A DNA stretch of 64,000 nucleotides from positions 496,001-560,000 of the forward strand of contig NZ_WACG01000001.1 of assembly GCF_009193255.1 (NCBI RefSeq), given 5' to 3'. Within the stretch, counting starts at the first letter, position 1, and each line of letters starts with the position of its first letter. Both the position numbers and the translations under genes were made by a program. Source of the DNA: Arthrobacter koreensis. Lineage in GTDB: Bacteria > Actinomycetota > Actinomycetes > Actinomycetales > Micrococcaceae. This document shows positions 37,391 through 46,438 of the stretch, one piece after another. Below the pieces are notes generated by a model. It had not been told where the DNA came from, ran no database searches, and worked only from the letters and a program-made list of their open reading frames with translations.

Positions 37391-39616
37391 ATGGATTCCG
37401 ATACCGCAGCCGGCGCACGGTCGCCCTTTGGGTCGTCCGAGGCGATGCCTGCGCCGCGGGCCACACAGGACCGCATCGACATTCCGGATTTTGGGCCGGC
37501 ACTGCTGCCCAGCGGCGACATAACCCCCGAGCGTTTCCTTGACCGGGAGATCAGCTGGCTGCACTTCAATGCCCGGGTGCTGGAGCTGGCGGAAGATCCT
37601 GACCTCTACCTGCTCGAGCGCGTCAACTTCCTCTCCATCTTTGCCTCCAACCTGGACGAGTTCTTCATGGTCCGGGTGGCCGGGCTGAAGCGGCGCATCG
37701 CCACCGGACTGGCAGTGCCGTCCGCCGCGGGCCTGAGCCCGGTGGAACAGCTGGAGCAGATCACCGAGGCCGGCTACCGGCTCCAGCAGCGGCATGCCGA
37801 AGTCTTCGCCCGGCAGATCCGCCCCGCCCTGGAGAAGGAAAACATCCATTTGGTGGGCTGGCAGGACCTCGACGACGCCTCCAAGGCGCAGCTCCACCGG
37901 CAGTTCGCGGCCAAGGTCTTCCCCATCCTTACGCCGCTGGCCGTGGACCCGGCCCACCCGTTCCCCTACATTTCGGGGCTTTCACTGAACCTCGCCGTCG
38001 TGGTCCGCAATCCGGTGAGCGGCAAGGAATTCTTCGCCCGCGTGAAGGTTCCGGACCAGCTGCCGCGCCTCATCTCGGTGGACGGCCCGCGTGCCGGGAA
38101 CGTTGCCGGACGCACGGCCCGGTTCATTCCGCTTGAGGACGTCATTGCCGAGCACCTTGACCAGCTCTTCCCCGGCATGGACGTGGTGGAGCACTACACC
38201 TTCCGGGTGACCCGCAACGAGGACCTGGAGGTTGAAGAGGACGACGCCGAGAACCTGCTGCAGGCGCTGGAGAAGGAACTGCTGCGCCGCCGCTTCGGCC
38301 CGCCCGTCCGTCTTGAAGTCACACCGGACATCAATCCCAGCATCCGGCAGCTGCTGATCCGGGAGCTGGGAGTGGAAGCGGACGAGGTCTACACCCTTCC
38401 CGGCCCGCTGGACCTGCGCGGCCTGAGTCCGATCAGCCAGATCGACCGGCCGGACCTGCACTACCCCAAGCAGGTTCCGCACACTTCCCTGCACCTGAAG
38501 GAATCCGAGACGTCCAAGCCGGCGGACGTTTTCGCCGCCATGCGCCGCCGGGACATCCTGCTGCACCACCCCTATGACTCCTTCTCCACGTCCGTGCAGG
38601 CGTTCCTGGAGCAGGCCGCAGCCGACCCGCGGGTACAGGCCATCAAGCAGACCCTGTACCGGACATCCGGGGACTCCCCCATTGTCGATGCCCTGATCGA
38701 CGCCGCGGAGTCCGGCAAGCAGGTCCTGGCGCTCGTGGAGATCAAGGCCCGGTTCGACGAGCAGGCCAACATCTCCTGGGCACGGAAGCTGGAGCAGGCC
38801 GGCGTCCACGTGGTCTACGGGATCGTGGGCCTGAAAACCCACTGCAAGCTGTCGCTGGTGGTCCGCCAGGAAGTGGACGGCCTGCGGCGCTACTGCCACA
38901 TCGGCACGGGCAACTACCACCCGCGCACCGCCCGCTACTACGAGGACCTGGGACTGCTGACCGCGAACGAAAAGGTTGGCGAAGACCTGACCAAGCTGTT
39001 CAACCAGCTCTCCGGCTACGCACCCAAGTCAACGTTCAAGCGGCTGCTGGTGGCGCCGCGCTCCGTGCGTTCGGGCCTCATAGACCGGATCGAACGCGAG
39101 ATTGCCAACAAGAAGGCAGGCCTGGACGCCCGGGTGATCATCAAGGTGAATTCAATGGTGGACGAAGCCATCATCGATTCGCTGTACCGCGCGTCGCAGG
39201 CCGGGGTCCGCGTGGACGTGATTGTCCGCGGCATCTGCTCGGTACGGCCCGGAGTTCCCGGCCTCAGCGAGAACATCACCGTCCGATCCATCCTGGGCCG
39301 CTTCCTGGAGCACTCACGGGTCTTTGCCTTCGCCAACGGCGGGGACCCGGTGGTGTACATCGGGTCGGCGGACATGATGCACCGCAACCTGGACCGCAGG
39401 GTGGAAGCCCTGGTCCAGCTGGGATCCGCCGAGGACATTGCAGACCTGATCGAACTCATGGACCGCTACCTCGATCCGGGGACGGCAAGCTGGCACCTCG
39501 ACGCAGACGGCATCTGGACCCGGCACCACAAGGATGACGAGGGCAACCCGCTTGAGGATGTGCAGTCCTGGCTGCTCGCCTCCCGCTCGCGCCAGCGCGC
39601 AGTGGCCCGCCGCTGA
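37391..39616 (+). CDS. ppk: polyphosphate kinase
   Basis: PPK1 of 741 aa, reversibly transferring the ATP gamma-phosphate to polyphosphate. It has the N-terminal [20 protein letters not shown] block, the catalytic His regions with [10 protein letters not shown] and [19 protein letters not shown], and the C-terminal [18 protein letters not shown] 37391 follows GGGGAG. A -10-like TAGGGT is at 37314. The stop shares a base with the start of the MutT1-like gene (TGATG). Confidence 0.95.
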   Translation: MDSDTAAGARSPFGSSEAMPAPRATQDRIDIPDFGPALLPSGDITPERFLDREISWLHFNARVLELAEDPDLYLLERVNFLSIFASNLDEFFMVRVAGLKRRIATGLAVPSAAGLSPVEQLEQITEAGYRLQQRHAEVFARQIRPALEKENIHLVGWQDLDDASKAQLHRQFAAKVFPILTPLAVDPAHPFPYISGLSLNLAVVVRNPVSGKEFFARVKVPDQLPRLISVDGPRAGNVAGRTARFIPLEDVIAEHLDQLFPGMDVVEHYTFRVTRNEDLEVEEDDAENLLQALEKELLRRRFGPPVRLEVTPDINPSIRQLLIRELGVEADEVYTLPGPLDLRGLSPISQIDRPDLHYPKQVPHTSLHLKESETSKPADVFAAMRRRDILLHHPYDSFSTSVQAFLEQAAADPRVQAIKQTLYRTSGDSPIVDALIDAAESGKQVLALVEIKARFDEQANISWARKLEQAGVHVVYGIVGLKTHCKLSLVVRQEVDGLRRYCHIGTGNYHPRTARYYEDLGLLTANEKVGEDLTKLFNQLSGYAPKSTFKRLLVAPRSVRSGLIDRIEREIANKKAGLDARVIIKVNSMVDEAIIDSLYRASQAGVRVDVIVRGICSVRPGVPGLSENITVRSILGRFLEHSRVFAFANGGDPVVYIGSADMMHRNLDRRVEALVQLGSAEDIADLIELMDRYLDPGTASWHLDADGIWTRHHKDDEGNPLEDVQSWLLASRSRQRAVARR

Positions 39617-40662
39617 TGCACACCGGGGAGCCCGCTGCGGAGGACCTGCCGCTGGACACTTCCGGCGACGGCCGGGATACACCGGATGACACGGCCGCCC
39701 TGCTGCTGAACGGCAGGGCGACCGCCCTCGACCTGGCCGGCGACCCCAAGGTGGTCGCAGCCGGTGCCCTGTGCTGGCGCGTGCGCGGTGACAAGCTGGA
39801 AGTGCTCATCATCCACCGGCCGCGCTATGACGACTGGTCTTGGCCGAAGGGCAAACTCGACTCAGGCGAGACCATTCCGGAATGCGCCGTCCGGGAAGTG
39901 AAAGAGGAAATAGGGCTGGATATCCGGCTTGGCATCGCGCTGCCGGAAACCCGCTATCCGGTCTCTTCCGGCATCAAGGCCGTGCATTACTGGGCCGCGA
40001 ACGGCAACAACGCCAAACCCCGGCCCGACGGAAAGGAAGTGGACGGCGTACGGTGGTGCTCCCCGGAGGAAGCCGCTGCGCTCCTGACGAACCCCACCGA
40101 CAAGCTACCGCTGGAGGCACTCGTCAGCGCCCATAAAGACGGTGACCTGGATACCTGGCCGCTGATCATAGTCCGCCATGCGAAGGCCAAACCGCGTTCC
40201 TCCTGGGCCCGGGCAGAGGGTGACCGTCCTCTGGCAGCCACGGGCCAGCGCCAGGCAAAGGCGGTGGCACGGCTGCTGCAGGCCTGGCATCCGGACCGGG
40301 TGGTGTCCAGCCCATGGCTCCGGTGCGTGCAGACCATGGGACCGTACGTGAACACCCGCAAGCCCAAGTTCAAGACCGTGGATGCGATCACCGAGCACAA
40401 TGCCAAGCGCAAGCCTGCCAAGGCGCGGCTGGCCGTGGACAACCTGTTCGAGAAAGCCCGGCCGGTGGCATTGTGCACGCACCGGCCGGTGCTTCCATTG
40501 GTCTTCGGCGTCCTCGCCGACCAGATGGATGACCGGATGGCCACGCTGCTGCCGGACAAGGATCCCTATCTGGCGCCGGGCGAAATTGTGGTCTGTCAGG
40601 TGAGCCGCAGGAATCCCCGCCGAATCATGTCCCTGGAGCAGTACCGCCCGTTCGACGACTAG
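39616..40662 (+). CDS. mutT1: MutT1-like NUDIX hydrolase with histidine phosphatase domain
   Basis: Two-domain protein of 348 aa. The N-terminal NUDIX box is at about 79-101 (GKLDSGETIPECAVREVKEE). The C-terminal half is a histidine phosphatase with IIVRHAKAKPRSSW (about 180-193) and a second His in CTHRPVLPLV. Mycobacterial MutT1 of the same layout cleans 8-oxo-GTP/dGTP and dinucleoside polyphosphates. One-base overlap (TGATG) with ppk indicates coupled translation and a shared role in phosphate/nucleotide homeostasis. Confidence 0.9.
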   Translation: MHTGEPAAEDLPLDTSGDGRDTPDDTAALLLNGRATALDLAGDPKVVAAGALCWRVRGDKLEVLIIHRPRYDDWSWPKGKLDSGETIPECAVREVKEEIGLDIRLGIALPETRYPVSSGIKAVHYWAANGNNAKPRPDGKEVDGVRWCSPEEAAALLTNPTDKLPLEALVSAHKDGDLDTWPLIIVRHAKAKPRSSWARAEGDRPLAATGQRQAKAVARLLQAWHPDRVVSSPWLRCVQTMGPYVNTRKPKFKTVDAITEHNAKRKPAKARLAVDNLFEKARPVALCTHRPVLPLVFGVLADQMDDRMATLLPDKDPYLAPGEIVVCQVSRRNPRRIMSLEQYRPFDD

Positions 40663-40680
40663 CCCGTACCGGGTAGGTAC

Positions 40681-40714
40681 TGAGGCTAGCCAAGCCTTGG
40701 CGAGCTAAGCCTAT
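40681..40714. promoter_or_regulatory. candidate DtxR/IdeR-type iron boxes before ferritin
   Basis: AGGCTAGCCAAGCCT (40683-40697) matches 11 of 15 core positions of the AGGTTAG-CTAACCT box; a neighbouring minus-strand AGGCTTAGCTCGCCA matches about 9. Both lie directly upstream of the candidate ferritin promoter, where IdeR acts as an activator at mycobacterial bfrB. Degenerate sites, so only a candidate. Confidence 0.35.
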
Positions 40715-40720
40715 CCGTCC

Positions 40721-40749
40721 TTTTCCCTGCAGGTCAGCGGGCATATTGT
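40721..40749 (+). promoter_or_regulatory. candidate leaderless ferritin promoter
   Basis: TTTTCC (40721-40726) and TATTGT (40744-40749) are 17 nt apart; only 6 nt separate the -10 from the ferritin ATG, so transcription would begin at or next to the start codon. No Shine-Dalgarno is present, consistent with a leaderless mRNA. Confidence 0.5.
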
Positions 40750-40755
40750 GTCCCC

Positions 40756-41280
40756 ATGAGCAAATTCACTGATCTTCTGGCAGCCCAGATTGGCAACGAG
40801 TTCAACGCTTCCCAGCAGTACGTGGCCATGGCCGTGTACTTCGACGGCGAAGACCTTCCCCAGCTGGCCCGCCACTTCTACGCGCAGTCCGTCGAAGAGC
40901 GGAACCACGCCATGATGCTGGTTCAGTACATGCTGGACCGGGACCTGCCCGTCCGCATTCCCGGCGTCGACCCGGTGAAGAATGACTTCAGCGACGTCGT
41001 CGAGCCGATCGCCCTCGCCCTGGAACAGGAGAAGCAGGTGACCTCGCAGATCGAGGCCCTCTTCGCAGCGGCCCGGGAGGAAGGCGACGCGCTGGGCGAG
41101 CAGTTCATGCTCTGGTTCCTCAAGGAACAGGTGGAGGAGGTTGCCTCCATGAGCACGCTGCTCACAGTGGCCCGCCGGGCGGACAACCTGTTCGATCTTG
41201 AGAACTTCATGGCCCGCGAGCGCGTGGGCGACGGCGGGCACGACGCCGGCGCTCCCGAGGCCGCGGGCGGCGCCCTCTAA
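40756..41280 (+). CDS. ferritin
   Basis: Ferritin-like iron storage protein of 174 aa. Ferroxidase-site residues appear in NEFNASQQYVAMAVYF (helix A), VEERNHAMMLVQYM (helix B) and EQFMLWFLKEQVEE (helix D). The C-terminal 20 residues are Gly/Ala-rich. The family name cannot be narrowed to ftn or bfr from sequence alone, though the heme-binding Met of bacterioferritin is not apparent. Candidate iron boxes precede the promoter and a conserved-stem hairpin follows one base after the stop. Confidence 0.92.
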   Translation: MSKFTDLLAAQIGNEFNASQQYVAMAVYFDGEDLPQLARHFYAQSVEERNHAMMLVQYMLDRDLPVRIPGVDPVKNDFSDVVEPIALALEQEKQVTSQIEALFAAAREEGDALGEQFMLWFLKEQVEEVASMSTLLTVARRADNLFDLENFMARERVGDGGHDAGAPEAAGGAL

Positions 41281-41281
41281 A

Positions 41282-41337
41282 CGAGATGACAGAAACTGCC
41301 CGTATGAGCGCGGATACGGGCAGTTTCTGTCATCTCG
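41282..41337. repeat. long hairpin repeat, copy 2 of a conserved-stem family
   Basis: Perfect 24-bp inverted arms (41282-41305 and 41314-41337) with an 8-base loop, starting one base after the ferritin stop. The stem begins CGAGATGACAGAAACTGCC, matching copy 1 (8231-8296) except for one base. The next T-run is absent. Short open frames through it (MTETARM...CHLDG) are products of the repeat and not genes. Confidence 0.85.
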
Positions 41338-41370
41338 ATGGAACCATGATCGTCCCCCGGCGCAACGGAC

Positions 41371-41772
41371 ATGAGCGCCCAGATCCGCGTGGATCTGGCC
41401 TCTCCCGTACCTCCGTACGAACAGATCCGATCACAGGTGAGCGCCCTCGCGGCCGCGGGCGTCCTGGCACCGGGGAACAGGCTGCCCACTATCCGCACGC
41501 TGGCCGCCGACCTCGGCGTGGCCCCCGGGACTGTCGCCCGGGCCTACAAGGAACTTGAAACTGAGGGAACCGTCACAGCTCTTCGCCGTCGGGGCACCGT
41601 CATATCGCAGCGTGCTGCCGCGCCTGCGGGTGAAGCGGGCGGTCTACCCGCGGAGGTGAGTGCCGCCGTCGGACACCTTGCGGAGACGGCACGCCGGCAT
41701 GGAGTTCCCGACGCCGTTGTCCTCAGCGCGCTGGCCTCTGCCATGTCCCTCCCTACTAGACTGGAGCCGTGA
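41371..41772 (+). CDS. GntR-family transcriptional regulator (short form)
   Basis: Regulator of 133 aa with an N-terminal GntR winged helix (about residues 10-75; [21 protein letters not shown], then [15 protein letters not shown]) and a short C-terminal helical part, too small for a standard effector domain; it looks like the YtrA subgroup. Its TGA overlaps the thyA GTG by 4 nt, an unusual link between a regulator and thymidylate synthase. Target unknown. Confidence 0.88.
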   Translation: MSAQIRVDLASPVPPYEQIRSQVSALAAAGVLAPGNRLPTIRTLAADLGVAPGTVARAYKELETEGTVTALRRRGTVISQRAAAPAGEAGGLPAEVSAAVGHLAETARRHGVPDAVVLSALASAMSLPTRLEP

Positions 41773-42575
41773 CCACGATTCCCACACCGTACGAAGACCT
41801 GCTGCGCGACATCCTGGCGCACGGCACCGCGAAATCCGACCGTACCGGCACCGGAACGCGCAGTGTCTTCGGCCGCCAGATGCGTTTTGACCTCAGCGAG
41901 TCCTTCCCGCTGATCACCACCAAGCGCGTGCACTTCAAGTCCGTGGCGCTGGAGCTGCTGTGGTTCCTGCGCGGAGACTCGAACGTCCGCTGGCTGCAGG
42001 AACGCGGCGTCACCATCTGGGATGAATGGGCGGACGACGACGGCGAGCTGGGGCCGGTCTACGGCGTCCAGTGGCGCTCCTGGCCTACGCCGGACGGAGG
42101 CCAGATCGACCAGATCGCCAAGCTGATCGACGGGTTGAAGAACAACCCGGATTCACGCAGGCATATAGTGACCGCGTGGAACCCTGCCGAGGTGGAGAAC
42201 ATGGCACTGCCGCCGTGCCACGCCATGTTCCAGTTCTACGTAGCGGACGGCAAGCTCTCCTGCCAGCTGTACCAGCGCTCGGCAGACACCTTCCTGGGCG
42301 TGCCGTTTAACATCGCCTCCTACGCGCTGCTCACCCTGATGGTGGCGCAGCAGGTGGGCCTGGAACCGGGCGAATTCGTCTGGACCGGCGGCGACGTGCA
42401 TATTTACGACAACCACCTGGACCAAGTCACGGAACAGCTGTCCCGCTCGCCGTTCCCGTATCCTAAACTGCGGCTGAGGCGGAAGCCTGCCAGCATCTTC
42501 GACTACGAACTTGATGACTTCGAGGTCCTGGACTACCAGCACCATCCCGGCATCAAGGCACCTATCGCCGTGTGA
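41769..42575 (+). CDS. thyA: thymidylate synthase
   Basis: Methylates dUMP to dTMP using methylene-tetrahydrofolate, producing dihydrofolate that the next gene reduces. The 268-aa ThyA has the catalytic Cys150 in [10 protein letters not shown], the N-terminal [11 protein letters not shown] and the [18 protein letters not shown] block. GTG start overlaps the GntR stop; a TAGACT box 6 nt before it could also give a leaderless transcript. folA follows after 12 nt. Confidence 0.96.
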   Translation: MTTIPTPYEDLLRDILAHGTAKSDRTGTGTRSVFGRQMRFDLSESFPLITTKRVHFKSVALELLWFLRGDSNVRWLQERGVTIWDEWADDDGELGPVYGVQWRSWPTPDGGQIDQIAKLIDGLKNNPDSRRHIVTAWNPAEVENMALPPCHAMFQFYVADGKLSCQLYQRSADTFLGVPFNIASYALLTLMVAQQVGLEPGEFVWTGGDVHIYDNHLDQVTEQLSRSPFPYPKLRLRRKPASIFDYELDDFEVLDYQHHPGIKAPIAV

Positions 42576-42587
42576 AAGGGCCCCGTC

Positions 42588-43250
42588 TTGACTGAATCGA
42601 ACAGGTTCGCAGATTCAACCCGCTACTACCCCGTTGGCCGCTCCGGCGAAGAGGGCCTCGGACTCGACGACGCCCTGGCAGCCCGGGGCTACGGGAACAC
42701 CGGCGTGCCGCTCGTCGGCATGATCTGGGCGCAGACCTCCGACGGCGTCATTGGCAAGGACGGCGGAATGCCCTGGCACCTGCCCGAAGACCTCGCCCAC
42801 TTCAAGGCCAGCACGCTGGGCCACCCCGTCATCATGGGGCGGCGCACCTGGGAATCCTTCCCGGAAGCGTTCAGGCCGCTTCCCGGACGGAAGAACATCG
42901 TCATCTCCTCCCGCGAAGGACTGGCCGCCGAGCTTGAGCCGGCCGGCGCCGTCGTCGTACCCTCCCTGGAAGCTGCGCTGGAAGCCGCCGAGGGCAGTGA
43001 GGGCAGCAGCCGGATCTGGATCGTCGGCGGGTCCCAGGTGTACGCCGAGGCTGAACCGCTGGCGGATGTTGCGGTTGTCACGGTGATCAATACCGAGACC
43101 GAGGGCGACAGCTATGCCCCGCACCTGGGAGCCGACTGGACGTTCAGCGGTGTCAGCCCTGCCCAGGACTGGTACACGTCCGCCAACGGCCTGCAGTACC
43201 GGTTCGCGCTGTGGACCCGGCACCGGAACGTAACCGAGCAGGACGGCTGA
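42588..43250 (+). CDS. folA: dihydrofolate reductase
   Basis: Reduces dihydrofolate from the ThyA reaction, 220 aa. Family motifs: IWAQTSDGVIGKDGGMPWHLPEDLAHF (about residues 45-71), PVIMGRRTWESFP, and IVGGSQVYAEAE. The first 40 residues precede the usual DHFR start and look unstructured. The TTG at 42588 has AAAGGG upstream; a start further in would remove the extension, but no better site is seen. Cotranscribed with thyA. Confidence 0.93.
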   Translation: MTESNRFADSTRYYPVGRSGEEGLGLDDALAARGYGNTGVPLVGMIWAQTSDGVIGKDGGMPWHLPEDLAHFKASTLGHPVIMGRRTWESFPEAFRPLPGRKNIVISSREGLAAELEPAGAVVVPSLEAALEAAEGSEGSSRIWIVGGSQVYAEAEPLADVAVVTVINTETEGDSYAPHLGADWTFSGVSPAQDWYTSANGLQYRFALWTRHRNVTEQDG

Positions 43251-43274
43251 GACCGTCTGCCCTAGACTGAAGGA

Positions 43275-44417
43275 ATGACTTCAGCAGCTTCTTCTGTTCC
43301 CACCGCGGGCTTCGTCGGCTGGCGGGGCATGGTCGGTTCCGTCCTCATGCAGCGCATGCAGGATGAAGGCGATTTCGGCCTGATCAACCCCGTCTTCTTC
43401 TCCACCTCCAACGCAGGCGGCGCAGCGCCGTCCTTCGCTGAAGGTGCCGGCTTCCTGCAGGACGCCTACGACATCCAGACGCTGGCCAAGCTGCCGATTA
43501 TCGTCACCACCCAGGGCGGTGACTACACCTCCGAGGTCTACCCGAAGCTGCGTGACGCCGGCTGGGACGGCCTGTGGATCGACGCCGCGTCAACGCTGCG
43601 CATGGACGACAGCGCGATCATCGTGCTGGACCCGGTCAACCGGGACGTCATCGACGCCGGCCTGGCCCGCGGCGTGAAGAACTTTGTGGGCGGCAACTGC
43701 ACCGTGTCCTGCATGCTCATGGGCCTGGGCGGACTGTTCCGCAACGGCCTCGTAGAGTGGGGCACGTCCATGACCTACCAGGCGGCCTCCGGCGGCGGTG
43801 CGCGCCATATGCGCGAACTGCTGAACCAGTTCGGCTCGCTGAACTCTGCCGTGGCAGCCAACCTGGCCGATCCGGCGTCGGCCATCCTTGAAATCGACCG
43901 CGCAGTGCTGGCCCAGCAGAAGGATCCGTCCATGGATTCCTCGCAGTTCGGGGTTCCGCTGGCAGGGTCAGTCATCCCGTGGATCGACGCGGACCTGGGC
44001 AACGGCCAGTCCAAGGAAGAGTGGAAGGGCGGCGCGGAGACCAACAAGATCCTCGGCCTCGGCTCCGATTCCGGCCGGATCCCCTTCGACGGTCTCTGCG
44101 TCCGCATCGGTGCCATGCGCTCACATTCCCAGGCACTGACCCTGAAGCTCACCGAGGACCTGTCCGTCGCCGAGATCGAGCGGATCATCGACGCGGACAA
44201 CCAGTGGGCCAAGGTGGTTCCAAACACCAAGGAAGCCACCATGGAACACCTGACCCCGGTCGCCGTGACCGGCACGCTGGACATCCCCGTGGGCCGTATC
44301 CGCAAGCTTGAAATGGGCCCGGAGTACATCAGCGCCTTCACCATCGGTGACCAGCTGCTCTGGGGCGCCGCCGAGCCGCTGCGCCGGATGCTGCGCATCG
44401 CCACCGGCAACCTCTAA
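43275..44417 (+). CDS. asd: aspartate-semialdehyde dehydrogenase, E. coli-like type
   Basis: NADPH-dependent reduction of aspartyl phosphate in the lysine/threonine/methionine/DAP route. The 380-aa protein has the catalytic Cys142 in [11 protein letters not shown] and [17 protein letters not shown] at the N-terminus, which closely follows the E. coli enzyme and not the shorter actinobacterial type of Corynebacterium. TAGACT lies 6 nt before the ATG, so leaderless. A strong hairpin follows. Confidence 0.95.
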   Translation: MTSAASSVPTAGFVGWRGMVGSVLMQRMQDEGDFGLINPVFFSTSNAGGAAPSFAEGAGFLQDAYDIQTLAKLPIIVTTQGGDYTSEVYPKLRDAGWDGLWIDAASTLRMDDSAIIVLDPVNRDVIDAGLARGVKNFVGGNCTVSCMLMGLGGLFRNGLVEWGTSMTYQAASGGGARHMRELLNQFGSLNSAVAANLADPASAILEIDRAVLAQQKDPSMDSSQFGVPLAGSVIPWIDADLGNGQSKEEWKGGAETNKILGLGSDSGRIPFDGLCVRIGAMRSHSQALTLKLTEDLSVAEIERIIDADNQWAKVVPNTKEATMEHLTPVAVTGTLDIPVGRIRKLEMGPEYISAFTIGDQLLWGAAEPLRRMLRIATGNL

Positions 44418-44430
44418 CCCGCGAAGCACG

Positions 44431-44470
44431 AAGAAACCGCCCGTTTGAATCATCAAACGGGCGGTTTCTT
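44431..44470. terminator. bidirectional terminator between asd and the MFS gene
   Basis: A perfect 18-bp stem (arms 44431-44448 and 44453-44470, 4-base loop) lies 14 nt after the asd stop and before the convergent MFS stop. The stem carries AGAAACCGCCCGT, one base from AGAAACTGCCCGT in the hairpin at 41282, hinting at a relation. Confidence 0.9.
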
Positions 44471-44525
44471 GTGGCCGGGCCCTGCCGTGCTTGGGCTTTG
44501 CCTGCGGTCGAGCAGTGCCGGCGCG

Positions 44526-45767
44526 CTAGTCGGCGCCGACGGCGGCCGCCGCTTCCGGAACCGCGTGCGGATCCGGGTCACCGGCTCCGCTGCGCAGAAG
44601 CAGCAGGCCCGCGGCCACGGCACAGCAGATGGCACCGGCCCAGAACGGCGCCCGCATCCCGAGCCACTGCGCCAGATGGCCCACCAGGATCGCCGAAACG
44701 GCTCCGCCGAACCAGCGCAGGAAGTTATACCCGGCACTGTTCACCGCACGCGGTCCAGCGCCTGAGCTCATGGCCGTACCGGTGAAGAGAGTGTTGAGGA
44801 TGCCGGAGAAGATACCCGAGACAATGATGCCGATGACCACCACCGTCTTGTTCCCGGCCGCCATTGCGAGCAGCACCAGCGCGTAGATGAGGACCGTAAT
44901 CACCGCTCCCCCGCGTTCGCCGAACCAGCCGGCCACCTTCGGTGCCAGCACTACGGAAGAAACCGCCACACAGAGGCCCCAGCCAAAGAAGACGAATCCG
45001 ACGAAGAAGGCGCCTTCCCCGAGGACGAACGGGGACCAGGCAATGATGGAGAAGAACGCCGCAGTGTAGAACGCGGATCCGAGGGAAGTCAGCAGCAGGT
45101 TGCGGTTGCGCAGCGCCAGGATCGGGTCAATGAGCCGAATCTTCTGCCGCGCGGATTTGTTCTTGTCCTTGGCCAGCATGGCTGTGCAGAGAATGACGCC
45201 GATGGCCATCAGCACGGCCGTGCCGGCAAAGGGCCCACGCCACGAGATGGTTCCCAGCACTGCGCCGAGCAGCGGCCCGACAGCAAGTCCCACACCGAGT
45301 GCTGCTTCATACAGCAGGATTGCGCCCGCCTGCCCGCCCGCAGCGGCCCCCACAATGACGGAGAGCGCCGTTGCGATGAAAAAGGCGTTTCCCAGTCCCC
45401 AGACCGCCCGCAGCCACACAAGCGTCTCGATGCTGTTCGCCAGCGCACAGGCCCCCGCGGCCAGCACTATCAGCACCAGCCCTGTCACGAGGGTGCGCTT
45501 GGCGCCGAAGCGGTAGGACATCACCCCGGTCAGCAGCATGGCGAGGACCTGAACCCCCAGGTAGGAACCGAAGAGGAGGGTGGTTTCAGTGGGAGAAGCA
45601 CCGAGCTCCTCGGTAATCGTGTTCAGGATCGGGTCTACCAGGCCGATGCCCATAAACGCGATAACAGCGGCGAACGCCGTGACCCACACGGTTTTTGGCT
45701 GACCGCGCAGTGCGTCCGCGAGCCGTGGATGTGCGGAAGCTTCCCGCACGGCTGCAGTTTTACTCAT
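44526..45767 (-). CDS. MFS transporter (drug efflux-like)
   Basis: Major facilitator of 413 aa with about 12 membrane helices. It has the motif DPILNTITEELGASPTETTLL in helix 1-2, MSYRFGAKRTLVTG (loop 2-3, basic motif A) and a second-half repeat. It resembles multidrug exporters. ATG 45767 is preferred over TTG 45785. The MarR gene is 26 nt upstream on the same strand, so the regulator probably controls the pair. Substrate unknown. Confidence 0.9.
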   Translation of the reverse strand: MSKTAAVREASAHPRLADALRGQPKTVWVTAFAAVIAFMGIGLVDPILNTITEELGASPTETTLLFGSYLGVQVLAMLLTGVMSYRFGAKRTLVTGLVLIVLAAGACALANSIETLVWLRAVWGLGNAFFIATALSVIVGAAAGGQAGAILLYEAALGVGLAVGPLLGAVLGTISWRGPFAGTAVLMAIGVILCTAMLAKDKNKSARQKIRLIDPILALRNRNLLLTSLGSAFYTAAFFSIIAWSPFVLGEGAFFVGFVFFGWGLCVAVSSVVLAPKVAGWFGERGGAVITVLIYALVLLAMAAGNKTVVVIGIIVSGIFSGILNTLFTGTAMSSGAGPRAVNSAGYNFLRWFGGAVSAILVGHLAQWLGMRAPFWAGAICCAVAAGLLLLRSGAGDPDPHAVPEAAAAVGAD

Positions 45768-45793
45768 GTCTGTGGCGCCTTTCAAGGAAGTCT

Positions 45794-46276
45794 TTAGTCG
45801 TCCGTCCCGGGACGGTTGCCGGGCTGGTCCGCTTCCGGCGTATCCGGCCCCAGGGACAGAAGCCGTGCCACCGCCGGGACGGCATCCTCCAGAAGCCGAC
45901 GGTCCTGTTCATCGAGCCGGTCGAGCAGCAGGGCGAAGGAATGGTTTCGGCGATCCACCAGCTCGTCCACCTGGCGCCGCCCCTTAGGCGTGAGATCGAT
46001 AACGACGGCGCGCCGGTCGGCCGGATCTGCCCGCCGCTCCACCAGTCCGAGCTTGACCAGCCCGTTGACCACGGACGTCGCCGAGGGCAGCTGGACGCCT
46101 TCCAGCGCGGCAAGCTCACTCATCCGCAGCGGACCGCGGTCCACCAGGGTGCTCATGGCCGAGGACTGGGAGGTTGTCAGGTCCCAGCCGGGAATACGGC
46201 GGCGGCTCAGATGGTAGAGCCGGGGCAGCATGGGGCGCAGTTCGCGGGACAGCTGGAGGGACTCATCGAAACTCAT
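45794..46276 (-). CDS. MarR-family transcriptional regulator
   Basis: Regulator of 160 aa with the MarR winged helix (about residues 30-105): MSELAALEGVQLPSATSVVNGLVKLG and the wing RRADPADRRAVVIDLT. A perfect palindrome overlaps the promoter 10 nt upstream, typical of auto-repression. It should control the MFS transporter behind it, released by a ligand of that pump. Confidence 0.92.
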   Translation of the reverse strand: MSFDESLQLSRELRPMLPRLYHLSRRRIPGWDLTTSQSSAMSTLVDRGPLRMSELAALEGVQLPSATSVVNGLVKLGLVERRADPADRRAVVIDLTPKGRRQVDELVDRRNHSFALLLDRLDEQDRRLLEDAVPAVARLLSLGPDTPEADQPGNRPGTDD

Positions 46277-46285
46277 AGTTAAAGA

Positions 46286-46300
46286 TTCTAAGTATTAGAA
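46286..46300. promoter_or_regulatory. MarR-type operator TTCTAA-GTA-TTAGAA
   Basis: Perfect 6-bp arms with a 3-base centre, 10-24 nt before the marR ATG. The minus-strand TAGAAT (46285-46290) inside it can serve as -10, so bound repressor would block the promoter. Confidence 0.75.
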
Positions 46301-46438
46301 GCTCTAAGCACAATTAGCCGCTGGGAAGGCGCCGACGGCGCGTTGGGAGAGGGCGCGCCGGGCGATATCGGGCGCGACGGAAGAGGGAGATGGTGCCGGC
46401 CTCCGCGGGAAGGCGTGGTGCCGTCAGTGGCGGAACGG

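Noticed and set aside
41286-41558. Short plus-strand frames inside the hairpin repeat
   Set aside because: The start MTETARM...CHLDG is a translation of the inverted repeat and the rest is a shadow of the GntR gene.
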